A stretch of 6,214 nucleotides of DNA from an uncultured Clostridia bacterium (GTDB taxonomy: Bacteria > Bacillota > Clostridia > UBA1381). Both the position numbers and the translations under genes were made by a program. The DNA lies in assembly GCA_934476075.1 (NCBI GenBank), contig CAKSNH010000040.1, forward strand, positions 1 through 6,214. The letters run 5' to 3'. Positions 1 through 5,886 of the stretch are shown one piece after another (positions within the stretch are counted from its first letter, which is position 1; each line of letters begins with the position of its first letter). Under the pieces are notes generated by a model, which saw only the letters and a list, made by a program, of their open reading frames with translations, did not search any database and was not told the origin of the DNA.

Positions 1-11
1 AGCTCTTTGCG

Positions 12-193
12 TGCCAAAAAGCGGCACTTTCCGTTTGCTTTGCTGCTGCTGAGGCAAAGCGAACTCCAAAGGGTTCGAGTTACTCTGACAATGTCTACAC
101 CTATGGGAACATGAAACGTTCCCAACGCTAAATTCCGACAACGTCAGTCGCACTACATTTGGATTTTAGCTACACTTGAACAGAACGCTAAAT
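12..193 (+). repeat. Left copy of 182-bp inverted terminal repeat
   Basis: This stretch is an ungapped match to the reverse complement of 6033-6214. Bases 12-84 (73 bp) are identical to the other copy. Bases 85-193 differ at about 21 of 109 positions by hand count, mostly transitions. The copy contains a 7-bp stem (GCTTTGC...GCAAAGC) in the identical part and a 6-bp stem at about 101-119 (GGGAAC...GTTCCC). Two reading frames stay open from the window edge into the repeat and stop at equivalent places in both copies, so it could be the 3' end of a repeated gene, but neither product is recognisable. The repeat may extend left of base 12; this cannot be tested because the right copy ends at the window edge. 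No transposase is seen. Confidence 0.93.
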
Positions 194-223
194 ATATCAA
201 TCACCCCTACAACTCATAATTTA

Positions 224-253
224 TACTTGCGTAAGCAATCGCCTACGCAAGTA
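224..253 (-). terminator. 10-bp perfect hairpin downstream of the operon; possible weak terminator
   Basis: TACTTGCGTA (224-233) and TACGCAAGTA (244-253) are perfect reverse complements around a 10-nt loop. The hairpin starts 14 bp after the stop codon of the last operon gene, where a transcription terminator would be expected. However, the transcript side continues TATAAATTATG rather than a run of U, so it is not a classic intrinsic terminator. It may instead be a 3'-end stabilising hairpin or a relic of the hairpin-rich repeats also seen at the right end. The stretch 194-267 otherwise holds nothing recognisable. Confidence 0.45.
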
Positions 254-267
254 CCCTCAATCACAAA

Positions 268-1119
268 TCACACACCGCTGTATGCGTTAAATCCGCCGTC
301 AACAGGCACAACCGCACCTGTTACAAATGCAGCGTCCTCACTGTTTGCAAGCCACAACAGCGTGCCGTTCAAATCCTCAGGCACACCAAAACGTTTCATC
401 GGTGTCTGTGCCATAACCTTGTGCGAACGTGCAGTAAGTGAACCGTCAGGATTTCTAAGCAATGTCTTGTTTTGTGCAGTTTCAAAAAATCCCGGTGCTA
501 TCGCATTCACACGAATACCCGCTTGTGCAAAATGTACCGCAAGCCATTCCGTGAAATTGCTTACAGCCGCCTTTGCCGCACTGTATGCCGACACTTTTGT
601 CATAGGCGAATATGCACTCATTGACGAAATGTTAATCACATTCGCACCCTCTCTGCCAAGCATATCCTTTAAAAATATCTGTGTAGGGATAAGCGTACCC
701 ATGATATTAAGTCCGAACACAAACTCAAAATTCTTCGGGTCAAGGTCAAAGAATGTTATATTGTCCTCGCCGTGATTTTCCAAATCCGCCATTTCAAAGC
801 TTTCCTTTGTTGTGTTTCCTCTCGGATGATTTCCGCCCGCTCCGTTAATCAATATATCACATTTTCCAAACTTTGCATTCACCTCATCTCGTGCCGCCTC
901 AACACTTGCACGGTCGGTAACATCACAGCGTACACCTATTGCTCTGCCACCGTTTTTGTTAATTTCATCAGCCACTGCCTCAACCTTTTCAAGCGTTCTG
1001 CCAAGCAGCGCAATTTTTGAGCCTTGCTGTGCCAAAGCACGTCCGAAACATGAGCAAAGCACACCCGCTCCGCCTGTGATTACAACTACTTTGTCCTCAA
1101 AAAATTTTCTCTTATCCAT
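268..1119 (-). CDS. uxuB: SDR-family oxidoreductase, probable D-mannonate oxidoreductase (fructuronate reductase)
   Basis: The product is a 283-aa classical short-chain dehydrogenase, predicted cytoplasmic, with no signal peptide. The nucleotide-binding motif is TGGAGVLC (residues 15-22), a variant of TGxxxGxG typical of the SDR-type mannonate oxidoreductases. D66 lies in CDVT, NGAGG spans 92-96, and the structural Asn is N138. The catalytic residues are S166, Y179 and K183 (YSAAK). The insert around 97-128 (NHPRGNTT, then FFDLDP) and the C-terminus VPVDGGFNAYSGV are the features that recall Bacillus YjmF/UxuB rather than the shorter KduD. Known role of that group: NADH-dependent interconversion of D-fructuronate and D-mannonate in hexuronate catabolism. 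This fits the upstream lyase and GH88 genes. It is the last gene of the operon, 32 bp after the RluA gene, with a strong ribosome site AAGGAGG 8 nt before ATG. SDR membership is sure; the substrate is inferred, and a KduD-like 2-keto-3-deoxygluconate dehydrogenase role is the main alternative. Confidence 0.9.
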   Translation of the reverse strand: MDKRKFFEDKVVVITGGAGVLCSCFGRALAQQGSKIALLGRTLEKVEAVADEINKNGGRAIGVRCDVTDRASVEAARDEVNAKFGKCDILINGAGGNHPRGNTTKESFEMADLENHGEDNITFFDLDPKNFEFVFGLNIMGTLIPTQIFLKDMLGREGANVINISSMSAYSPMTKVSAYSAAKAAVSNFTEWLAVHFAQAGIRVNAIAPGFFETAQNKTLLRNPDGSLTARSHKVMAQTPMKRFGVPEDLNGTLLWLANSEDAAFVTGAVVPVDGGFNAYSGV

Positions 1120-1127
1120 TTAATTTT

Positions 1128-1134
1128 CCTCCTT
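1128..1134 (-). promoter_or_regulatory. Ribosome binding site of the SDR gene
   Basis: AAGGAGG on the minus strand, 8 nt before the ATG at 1117-1119. It is a near-perfect Shine-Dalgarno sequence. It suggests that this last gene is independently and strongly translated despite its distal position in the operon. Confidence 0.85.
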
Positions 1135-1151
1135 TTATTTATCTAAAAAAA

Positions 1152-2102
1152 TCATTTCCGCCAGTCAAACGGCACTTTATCAACGGTAAATTTTCTGCCG
1201 TTTAAATATTCCAAAATTCCGCTTTCGGTTGTAAATGCAAATTCAAGCGAATACGAATACAGTGCCTGATATTTCATTCCGTGTGCCTTGTTCACTTTAT
1301 TCACACCATACTTACCGTCACCCAATAACGGGTGTCCGATAGATGCAAAATGTGCCCTTATCTGATGTGTACGTCCCGTTATCAAATCAACCTCAACCAA
1401 GGACATACCGTCCTTTCTGTCAAGCACACGATAGCGTGTTACAATCGTCTTTGCACCCTTTTCCTGTACGTTTTTCACATACACTTGCTTTTTCTTTTCG
1501 TCCTTGAACAAATATCCTTTAAGTTCGCCAAAACTCTCTTTAAGTTCACCGCATACAATGCAAAGATACTTTTTCTTTATCTCTCTGTCCTTAATTTTCT
1601 GATTCATAATGCGGAGCGTTTCGGCATTCTTCGCCGCTATCACGATACCGCCCGTATTCCTGTCTATACGATTGCACAGCGACGGTGCAAATGTATTTTC
1701 CGTTTCGGGATTATATTCGCCCTTTCGGTAAAGATAGCTTTGAATATGTGCAATAAGCGTGTTGACATCACCCGTATCGTCCGTATGTACAAGCATACCC
1801 GGCTTTTTATCCACAAGCATAATATTTTCATCTTCGTATATTATGTTTATGTTCGGGACTATATTCTTAAAAGCCTCGTCCTCTTTTACCGTTTCAAAAA
1901 ATTCGTCTTTGAGATACAGTGCCAACACATCTCCGCCGCACAGTTTTTTTGCACCGTCCGTAACGTGTTTACCGTTTATGCGGACGCATTTTTTTCTCAA
2001 ACTTTTATAAAGCATACTCTGCGGCATGGACGGGAGCAGTTTCGTCAAAAACTTATCCAACCTCTGTCCCGCATCATTTGAATTTACAGTTATTTCTCGC
2101 AT
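1152..2102 (-). CDS. RluA-family 23S rRNA/tRNA pseudouridine synthase
   Basis: The product is a 316-aa enzyme that isomerises uridine to pseudouridine in RNA, probably 23S rRNA; the exact site cannot be told. An N-terminal S4-like RNA-binding domain (about residues 12-60, QRLDKFL...RINGKHV) precedes the catalytic domain (about 85-300). The catalytic motif is NRIDRNTGG (144-152) with catalytic D147, where the family consensus is HRLDxxTSG. The other signature blocks are GRTHQIRAHF (243-252) and HPLLGDGKYG (257-266). The length is normal for the RluA/RluD group with an S4 domain. An in-frame TTG at 2118-2120 would add six residues and overlap the GH88 stop. I prefer the ATG at 2100-2102, with a weak AGGG about 9 nt upstream, inside the junction. 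The gene begins 11 bp after the GH88 stop, so translational coupling is likely. It is a housekeeping RNA-modification gene inside a sugar-catabolic operon. Confidence 0.93.
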   Translation of the reverse strand: MREITVNSNDAGQRLDKFLTKLLPSMPQSMLYKSLRKKCVRINGKHVTDGAKKLCGGDVLALYLKDEFFETVKEDEAFKNIVPNINIIYEDENIMLVDKKPGMLVHTDDTGDVNTLIAHIQSYLYRKGEYNPETENTFAPSLCNRIDRNTGGIVIAAKNAETLRIMNQKIKDREIKKKYLCIVCGELKESFGELKGYLFKDEKKKQVYVKNVQEKGAKTIVTRYRVLDRKDGMSLVEVDLITGRTHQIRAHFASIGHPLLGDGKYGVNKVNKAHGMKYQALYSYSLEFAFTTESGILEYLNGRKFTVDKVPFDWRK

Positions 2103-2113
2103 AGCAATATTCC

Positions 2114-3211
2114 CTACCAAAACAAATTATTTTCGCCGCAAAGACGTTCAACCGCCTCAAAATAGAAATAATCACCGTATATCAACCCGACTTCAATATT
2201 GTCATTCTGCGGTACATTTCCCGTTCCCTTTTCAAGTATCTCCTGTTTTGATGTGTCCAGAACCGCATAGTTATCGGTAAGTGATTTTAATATTTTAACG
2301 GCATTTTTATAATACATATCTTTTTGATGCTGTTCGCAGTGCTCGGCTATTTCAAGCAGACCGCACACCGCACAAGCCGCCGCCGATGTATCACGGGGAG
2401 TCTTATCGGTTATATCCACTCTGAAATCCCAATAGCACACATTATCCTCCGGCAGATTTGCTATAAAGAAATGTGCGATACGTTTTGCCGCATCAAGATA
2501 ACGCACATCTTTGGTATATTTATAGCTGAGTGCCATACCGTATATCGCCCACGCACTGCCTCTTGCCCATGCACTGTCGGGTCTTGCTCCCTGCCCCTGC
2601 GGTATTGACAGCACCTCACCCGTATCCTCGTCAAACTCCACAATATGATTTACCGAACCGTCATCTCTGAAAAACGCTTTCAGTACAGTGTCTGCGTGTT
2701 CCTGTGCAGTGTACTTGTAGCGTGGGTCGTCCAAAGTTTCGCTTGCCCAATAAAGCAAAGGCAAATTCATAAGACAATCTATAATCGCCCAGCCTTTTCT
2801 GTTGTTCCACGCACGAATAAATTTTGCACGGGGATTAAATCTGCCGGCAAGATAATTCGCCGCTATCAGTCCCCTGACCTTTGATTTTTCGTTTTGCGTC
2901 AATTTATAGTCCGCAACGGCGGATAAGCTCCACATAAATCCGGCATCATGGTCGGTATAGATATATCCGTGCAGTACCTCGTCAAGCTTTTCTTCGCATT
3001 GCTCGGCTATTTTTCTGAATTTTTCATCACCGCCGGCACGGTACGCAAGCCAAAGTATACCGCACCAAAACCCGTTTGTCCACCATGTTATATTGCTGTC
3101 GTCATACTTGCCGTCCAACGATGCGTGCGGAAATGACGCACCTATCTCGTCCGCCGTAACAGACAATTTTTCAAGGATTTTTTTCTCAATTTCCTTTGCA
3201 AAATCAAGCAT
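2114..3211 (-). CDS. GH88 unsaturated glucuronyl hydrolase
   Basis: The product is a 365-aa cytoplasmic glycoside hydrolase close in length to the Bacillus unsaturated glucuronyl hydrolase (about 377 aa), with the many-helix look of an (alpha/alpha)6 barrel. The family hydrates the vinyl ether of 4,5-unsaturated uronic acid at the non-reducing end of lyase products, releasing 4-deoxy-5-keto-uronate. Both catalytic aspartates are recognisable: D89 in HDAGF (88-92), equivalent to Asp88 of the Bacillus enzyme, and D145 in AIIDCLMNL, equivalent to Asp149. The conserved substrate-cleft block GARPDSAWARGSAWAIYG (208-225) and DTSAAA (274-279) are also present. There is no signal peptide. The ATG lies 2 nt after the stop of the lyase gene, and its ribosome site AAGGAG (3221-3226) sits inside the 3' end of that gene, so the two are probably coupled. 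The pairing supports processing of imported unsaturated oligosaccharides. Whether these come from glycosaminoglycans or another uronate polymer is not decided by the sequence. Confidence 0.94.
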   Translation of the reverse strand: MLDFAKEIEKKILEKLSVTADEIGASFPHASLDGKYDDSNITWWTNGFWCGILWLAYRAGGDEKFRKIAEQCEEKLDEVLHGYIYTDHDAGFMWSLSAVADYKLTQNEKSKVRGLIAANYLAGRFNPRAKFIRAWNNRKGWAIIDCLMNLPLLYWASETLDDPRYKYTAQEHADTVLKAFFRDDGSVNHIVEFDEDTGEVLSIPQGQGARPDSAWARGSAWAIYGMALSYKYTKDVRYLDAAKRIAHFFIANLPEDNVCYWDFRVDITDKTPRDTSAAACAVCGLLEIAEHCEQHQKDMYYKNAVKILKSLTDNYAVLDTSKQEILEKGTGNVPQNDNIEVGLIYGDYFYFEAVERLCGENNLFW

Positions 3212-3213
3212 AC

Positions 3214-5004
3214 CTAAATTCTCCTTATCCTCATTTCAAATTTATTTTTCTTAACTCTCTCTTTTATATAAAAAACTATTCTGTATACACATTCACCCCA
3301 TACAGGTGTCAGCTTTGCGTCATAATCAATATTAATTCTTTCAATATCCGCTCCCCACACCGCAACGGGATATTCAATTTTCACATTATTTACTCTTATC
3401 TCACCGCCGCAGACAACAGGCTTATCCCACGTCATAACCGATATTTTCACATCGTCCGACGGATTTTCCAGTTCAAAATCATCGGTTATTGTGATACTAT
3501 TATCGCCAAGCGACGAACGGCGTTTCCAATATACTATTTCAGCCTCTTTCGGATAAGCATTTTTTATGTCACACTCAAAATAATTTTCCCCGACATTGAT
3601 ATTATCTGCATGATAATCACTGCCGTCATGCTGCATAATACCGTTTATCGTCGGCAAATTGTGATATGCGGACTGCATAGTCCATATTGTGTAACGCTCA
3701 CTGCTAAATGTCTTTTTCGTGTAACTTTCCACTCCGACATCAATAATAATCGGTTTTCCGTCAGCATACACCATATAACTTCCCACGTCATTATGATTGT
3801 GATTATCCGCATTGTGTCCGCCCTTTATGCACAATGCCATACCGTCACGCTGTATATTCAAAAGCTGCAAACTTTCAATGTATTCATGCTTATACGATTT
3901 ATTTCGGAACTTATCCGCTTTATTATCCTCTGAAAGCGTAACCGCAAACAATTTGTGCAGCATATTCATTGTGTCGGGTACGGTTTTGTCTGATTTTGCG
4001 ATATAGTCGGTCATGCCGAACACAGCTAAATTATCCGACTTCACACGTTTTCCGAAAAGATAAGTCCTCGCTCCGCCAATATCCGCCTTTGCACTGCAAT
4101 CGGCAAAATTCACAAAATAATCACCCGTAATATGTACACGGTAAATATATTCACCCATGCGTTTTATTTTAGGATTGTCAAAAATATCAATCTTCCCGTC
4201 CGACGCACGATACAGCATTTCCAAAAAATCGAACATACACCCTGCCGACATACTCCAATAATCCGCACCCTCGTCACAGCCGCCGTCATCGGGATATGCA
4301 CTTATATAATAGTCCATAATATCGAGCAATTTTTGTATAACTTTAATACGCTTTTCCGCATCTTTTTCTATTAAAAGACACGATGCAAGAGAGGTGGAAC
4401 TGCACCAAGACGTCCAGTTTGACGGCTGTTTTCGTCTGTTTTCGCCAAATCCCATCCACCAATAATCACAATTCAAAACAGCGTCAGTCACACGAGCTGT
4501 AACCTCACGTTCTATTCTTTCGGTTATTGCCGTGCTTACATTGTTCAGCTTGTCGTATAGAAGATAATATGCAAATGCCAGCAAAGCGGAGGTCTGTGCC
4601 GAAAACAAATCAACATTAGGCTTGTCCGCAGACGGCAGCGGCATACCACCGTTATGTGCCGGAATTACCCATGTGCTTTCCTCGCAAATTGCCCATATAC
4701 CGTTTATAATATCGTCTGTAAATCTGCCCTTATTCTCCGCATATTCACCGAGTACCAGACAGGCAAGTGCTTTTCGGCGTGCGAAATTTATATTCTCATA
4801 ATTTGTGCGGTTTCCGTCCCTTGAAAACTGCATATATAACGCTGCCGACAAAAATCCCCAGTCAAACCCGATATATTTTTCCGCATTGTTCACCGCAGCC
4901 TTGCATATATCATCATTCGGGCAAAACTCTCCGCAGACGGGGAACGGCTTAAATTTATCCCTCGGTAACAATACCGCTTTTAAATCATACTCTGAAAACA
5001 GCAT
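3214..5004 (-). CDS. Heparinase II/III-superfamily polysaccharide (oligo)lyase, cytoplasmic
   Basis: The product is a 596-aa protein with the two-part layout of heparinase II/III-type lyases: an N-terminal alpha/alpha toroid (about 1-340) and a C-terminal beta-sandwich (about 380-596). Residue numbers are from the ATG start. Recognisable blocks are NWTSW (196-200), DEGADYW (244-250, with a candidate catalytic Tyr at 249), H397 in GGHNADN, NHNHNDVGSY (401-410) followed by YADGKPIIIDVG, and YHNLPTING (447-455). These match conserved His/Asn/Tyr blocks of the superfamily. There is no signal peptide, so it likely acts on imported oligosaccharides. An upstream in-frame GTG (5017-5019) gives five more residues, but AGGAG at 5012-5016 is spaced 7 nt from the ATG at 5002-5004, so the ATG is chosen. 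The gene lies 21 bp after the Nudix gene and 2 nt before the GH88 gene, the natural partner for unsaturated products. The polysaccharide lyase family number and substrate (heparan-type, chondroitin-type, alginate-like or other) cannot be read by eye. Confidence 0.87.
   Translation of the reverse strand: MLFSEYDLKAVLLPRDKFKPFPVCGEFCPNDDICKAAVNNAEKYIGFDWGFLSAALYMQFSRDGNRTNYENINFARRKALACLVLGEYAENKGRFTDDIINGIWAICEESTWVIPAHNGGMPLPSADKPNVDLFSAQTSALLAFAYYLLYDKLNNVSTAITERIEREVTARVTDAVLNCDYWWMGFGENRRKQPSNWTSWCSSTSLASCLLIEKDAEKRIKVIQKLLDIMDYYISAYPDDGGCDEGADYWSMSAGCMFDFLEMLYRASDGKIDIFDNPKIKRMGEYIYRVHITGDYFVNFADCSAKADIGGARTYLFGKRVKSDNLAVFGMTDYIAKSDKTVPDTMNMLHKLFAVTLSEDNKADKFRNKSYKHEYIESLQLLNIQRDGMALCIKGGHNADNHNHNDVGSYMVYADGKPIIIDVGVESYTKKTFSSERYTIWTMQSAYHNLPTINGIMQHDGSDYHADNINVGENYFECDIKNAYPKEAEIVYWKRRSSLGDNSITITDDFELENPSDDVKISVMTWDKPVVCGGEIRVNNVKIEYPVAVWGADIERINIDYDAKLTPVWGECVYRIVFYIKERVKKNKFEMRIRRI
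3221..3226 (-). promoter_or_regulatory. Ribosome binding site of the GH88 gene, inside the lyase 3' end
   Basis: AAGGAG on the minus strand, 9 nt before the GH88 ATG at 3209-3211. It overlaps the last codons of the heparinase-type gene, a typical arrangement for translational coupling. Confidence 0.8.
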
Positions 5005-5011
5005 TTCTCTG

Positions 5012-5016
5012 CTCCT
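5012..5016 (-). promoter_or_regulatory. Ribosome binding site that decides the lyase start
   Basis: AGGAG on the minus strand lies 7 nt before the ATG at 5002-5004. The alternative GTG start at 5017-5019 would place this site inside the coding region and has no comparable site of its own, so the ATG is the better start. Confidence 0.75.
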
Positions 5017-5025
5017 CACCGATAA

Positions 5026-5454
5026 TTACAGATTATTTTCTTTTATATATTTTGCGGCACTTTCAAGAATTTTCTTATCGCTCGCATTTGAAATTTTCTC
5101 AAAAGCATTGTCATAGTCAAGCCAAGCGTAATCCGACACTTCCGACTGCTGAACAGTTACCTTTTCGCCGTTGTTTTCGGCAATGAAATATATAACGTCC
5201 TTTATTACGTCCTCTTTCGGCGAATATCTTGTATGTGCTCTGAAATCGCCGATAAACTCAGCCGTCAAACCCGTTTCCTCGCTTATTTCACGGAATGCGG
5301 TTTCCTTTTCGGTTTCGTTGTTTTCAACGTGTCCTTTCGGAAATCCCCAATGTCCGTCTACATTGCCTTTTTTATTATATATCAAAAGATACTCAATACC
5401 ATTGTTATTCTTTCGGAATATTACACCTCCGCATGACTTTTCAAAGCTTGGCAT
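5026..5454 (-). CDS. Nudix hydrolase, bis(5'-nucleosyl)-tetraphosphatase (Ap4A hydrolase)-like
   Basis: The product is a 142-aa single-domain cytoplasmic Nudix protein. The Nudix box spans residues 41-63 and fits GX5EX7REUXEEXGU exactly: G41, E47, R55-E56, E59-E60, G62, L63. It would bind divalent metal through the glutamates and hydrolyse a nucleoside diphosphate linked to another moiety. The N-terminal block KSCGGVIFRK and the HWGFPKGHVE stretch just before and into the box resemble the asymmetric Ap4A hydrolase subgroup common in Firmicutes. Substrate is inferred from resemblance only; a MutT-like or other nucleotide-sugar activity is possible. It is the first gene of the operon, with AAGGAGG 8 nt before ATG, and ends 21 bp before the lyase start. 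Its link to uronate catabolism is unclear. Confidence 0.92.
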   Translation of the reverse strand: MPSFEKSCGGVIFRKNNNGIEYLLIYNKKGNVDGHWGFPKGHVENNETEKETAFREISEETGLTAEFIGDFRAHTRYSPKEDVIKDVIYFIAENNGEKVTVQQSEVSDYAWLDYDNAFEKISNASDKKILESAAKYIKENNL

Positions 5455-5462
5455 AACAGTTC

Positions 5463-5469
5463 CCTCCTT
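5463..5469 (-). promoter_or_regulatory. Ribosome binding site of the Nudix gene
   Basis: AAGGAGG on the minus strand, 8 nt before the ATG at 5452-5454. It is a strong canonical Shine-Dalgarno sequence that fixes the first start codon of the operon. Confidence 0.87.
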
Positions 5470-5486
5470 GTGCAGAATTTTTCTTT

Positions 5487-5515
5487 ATTATACCATAACA
5501 ACACAGGCGGCTGAA
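5487..5515 (-). promoter_or_regulatory. Proximal promoter P1 of the operon (extended -10)
   Basis: The minus strand carries TGGTATAAT, a perfect extended -10 (TGnTATAAT; the hexamer is at 5487-5492). The hexamer 17 bp upstream, TTCAGC at 5510-5515, is a poor -35, which an extended -10 can tolerate. Transcription would start near 5480, giving a leader of about 25 nt that contains the ribosome site. Confidence 0.6.
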
Positions 5516-5555
5516 TGTCGCCGAAGTATTATGATAAAATGTTCTCCGAAATACA

Positions 5556-5570
5556 GAAATCTCCGATTTC
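5556..5570 (-). other. Small hairpin in the operon leader
   Basis: GAAATC (5556-5561) and GATTTC (5565-5570) pair around a 3-nt loop. A competing stem CGAAAT/ATTTCG (5547-5552 with 5566-5571) uses the same right arm. It would lie in the leader of transcripts from the distal promoter. There is no U-run after it and no match to a riboswitch I recognise, so regulation is only a possibility. Confidence 0.3.
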
Positions 5571-5588
5571 GTTTTATCTCGTGAGGTT

Positions 5589-5618
5589 ATTATATCATAG
5601 TTGAATGTGTAAATTCAA
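5589..5618 (-). promoter_or_regulatory. Distal promoter P2 of the operon
   Basis: The minus strand reads TTGAAT (-35, 5613-5618), an 18-bp spacer, then TATAAT (-10, 5589-5594) preceded by TG in the extended form TGATATAAT. This is a better sigma-A type promoter than P1 because it has both boxes. The -35 overlaps a 6-bp inverted repeat, TTGAAT/ATTCAA (5601-5618), that could be an operator half-site pair or chance. Transcripts would have a leader of about 125-130 nt that runs through P1. Confidence 0.6.
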
Positions 5619-5701
5619 TATGTAGGGATAATAAAAAAAGCTTGTGATTGAAAGTTCCGTCTGCGGGTGTGGGAATAAGGCGGCATTTTTGCTTTTTCGT
5701 C

Positions 5702-5718
5702 ATTGCGTAAAACGCAAT
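5702..5718 (+). repeat. Perfect 7-bp hairpin followed by a CCTACA motif
   Basis: ATTGCGT and ACGCAAT pair around a loop of AAA and are followed by TTCCTACA. The tail resembles the AATCCCTACA that follows the second stem of the module at 5887-5942, suggesting a degenerate relative of that element. Confidence 0.6.
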
Positions 5719-5742
5719 TTCCTACAAATTAAAAATAAGGAT

Positions 5743-5771
5743 GACAAATTATGATTTGTCGCTTACGCAAA
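5743..5771 (+). repeat. Degenerate third copy of the hairpin module
   Basis: GACAAAT (5743-5749) pairs with ATTTGTC (5754-5760). The right arm runs directly into TCGCT and then CGCA, the same order as in the modules at 5796-5880 and 5887-5942. The second stem is not preserved here, so this looks like a decayed copy. Confidence 0.4.
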
Positions 5772-5795
5772 CTTGCAAAGTGGCTCTGCTCCATC

Positions 5796-5880
5796 AAAGT
5801 TTAGGTCAAGCCTTTTTAAAGGCTTGCGGTTTCAAAAGGCAGCGTCTTTTGTCGCTCGTCGCAACGAGCGAAATCCCCTA
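5796..5880 (+). repeat. Structured repeat module A (three hairpins)
   Basis: After AAAGTTTAGGT comes a 9-bp stem CAAGCCTTT/AAAGGCTTG (5807-5826, 2-nt loop). Then comes a 6-bp stem CAAAAG/CTTTTG (5833-5851) and an 8-bp stem TCGCTCGT/ACGAGCGA (5852-5871, loop CGCA), followed by AATCCCCTA. The first and last stems and the flanks match module B. The middle stem is an extra insert of about 25 bp. The function is unknown. Confidence 0.8.
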
Positions 5881-5886
5881 GCGTCC

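Noticed and set aside
176..775. Open reading frame of 199 codons on the plus strand
   Set aside because: It lies antisense over the SDR gene, has no recognisable domain, and the SDR frame carries all the family motifs.
268..1119. KduD (2-keto-3-deoxygluconate 5-dehydrogenase) identity for the SDR
   Set aside because: The protein is longer than typical KduD (about 250 aa) and has the NHPRG/FFDLDP insert and C-terminus of the mannonate oxidoreductase type; not fully excluded.
1332..2081. Plus-strand ORF of 249 codons opposite the pseudouridine synthase
   Set aside because: It is an antisense shadow of a gene with clear S4 and catalytic motifs; its composition is Phe/Ile/Tyr/His-rich nonsense.
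2100..2120. TTG start of the RluA gene at 2118-2120
   Set aside because: It would overlap the GH88 stop, and the extra six residues are not part of the S4 domain; the ATG at 2100-2102 fits the family start.
3196..3933. Plus-strand ORF of 245 codons opposite the lyase
   Set aside because: It is an antisense shadow of the heparinase-type gene, with no ribosome site or domain seen.
5002..5019. GTG start of the lyase gene at 5017-5019
   Set aside because: The Shine-Dalgarno AGGAG at 5012-5016 is correctly spaced for the downstream ATG, not for the GTG.
5455..5588. Riboswitch in the operon leader
   Set aside because: Only short stems and no recognised aptamer core or terminator/antiterminator pair are present.
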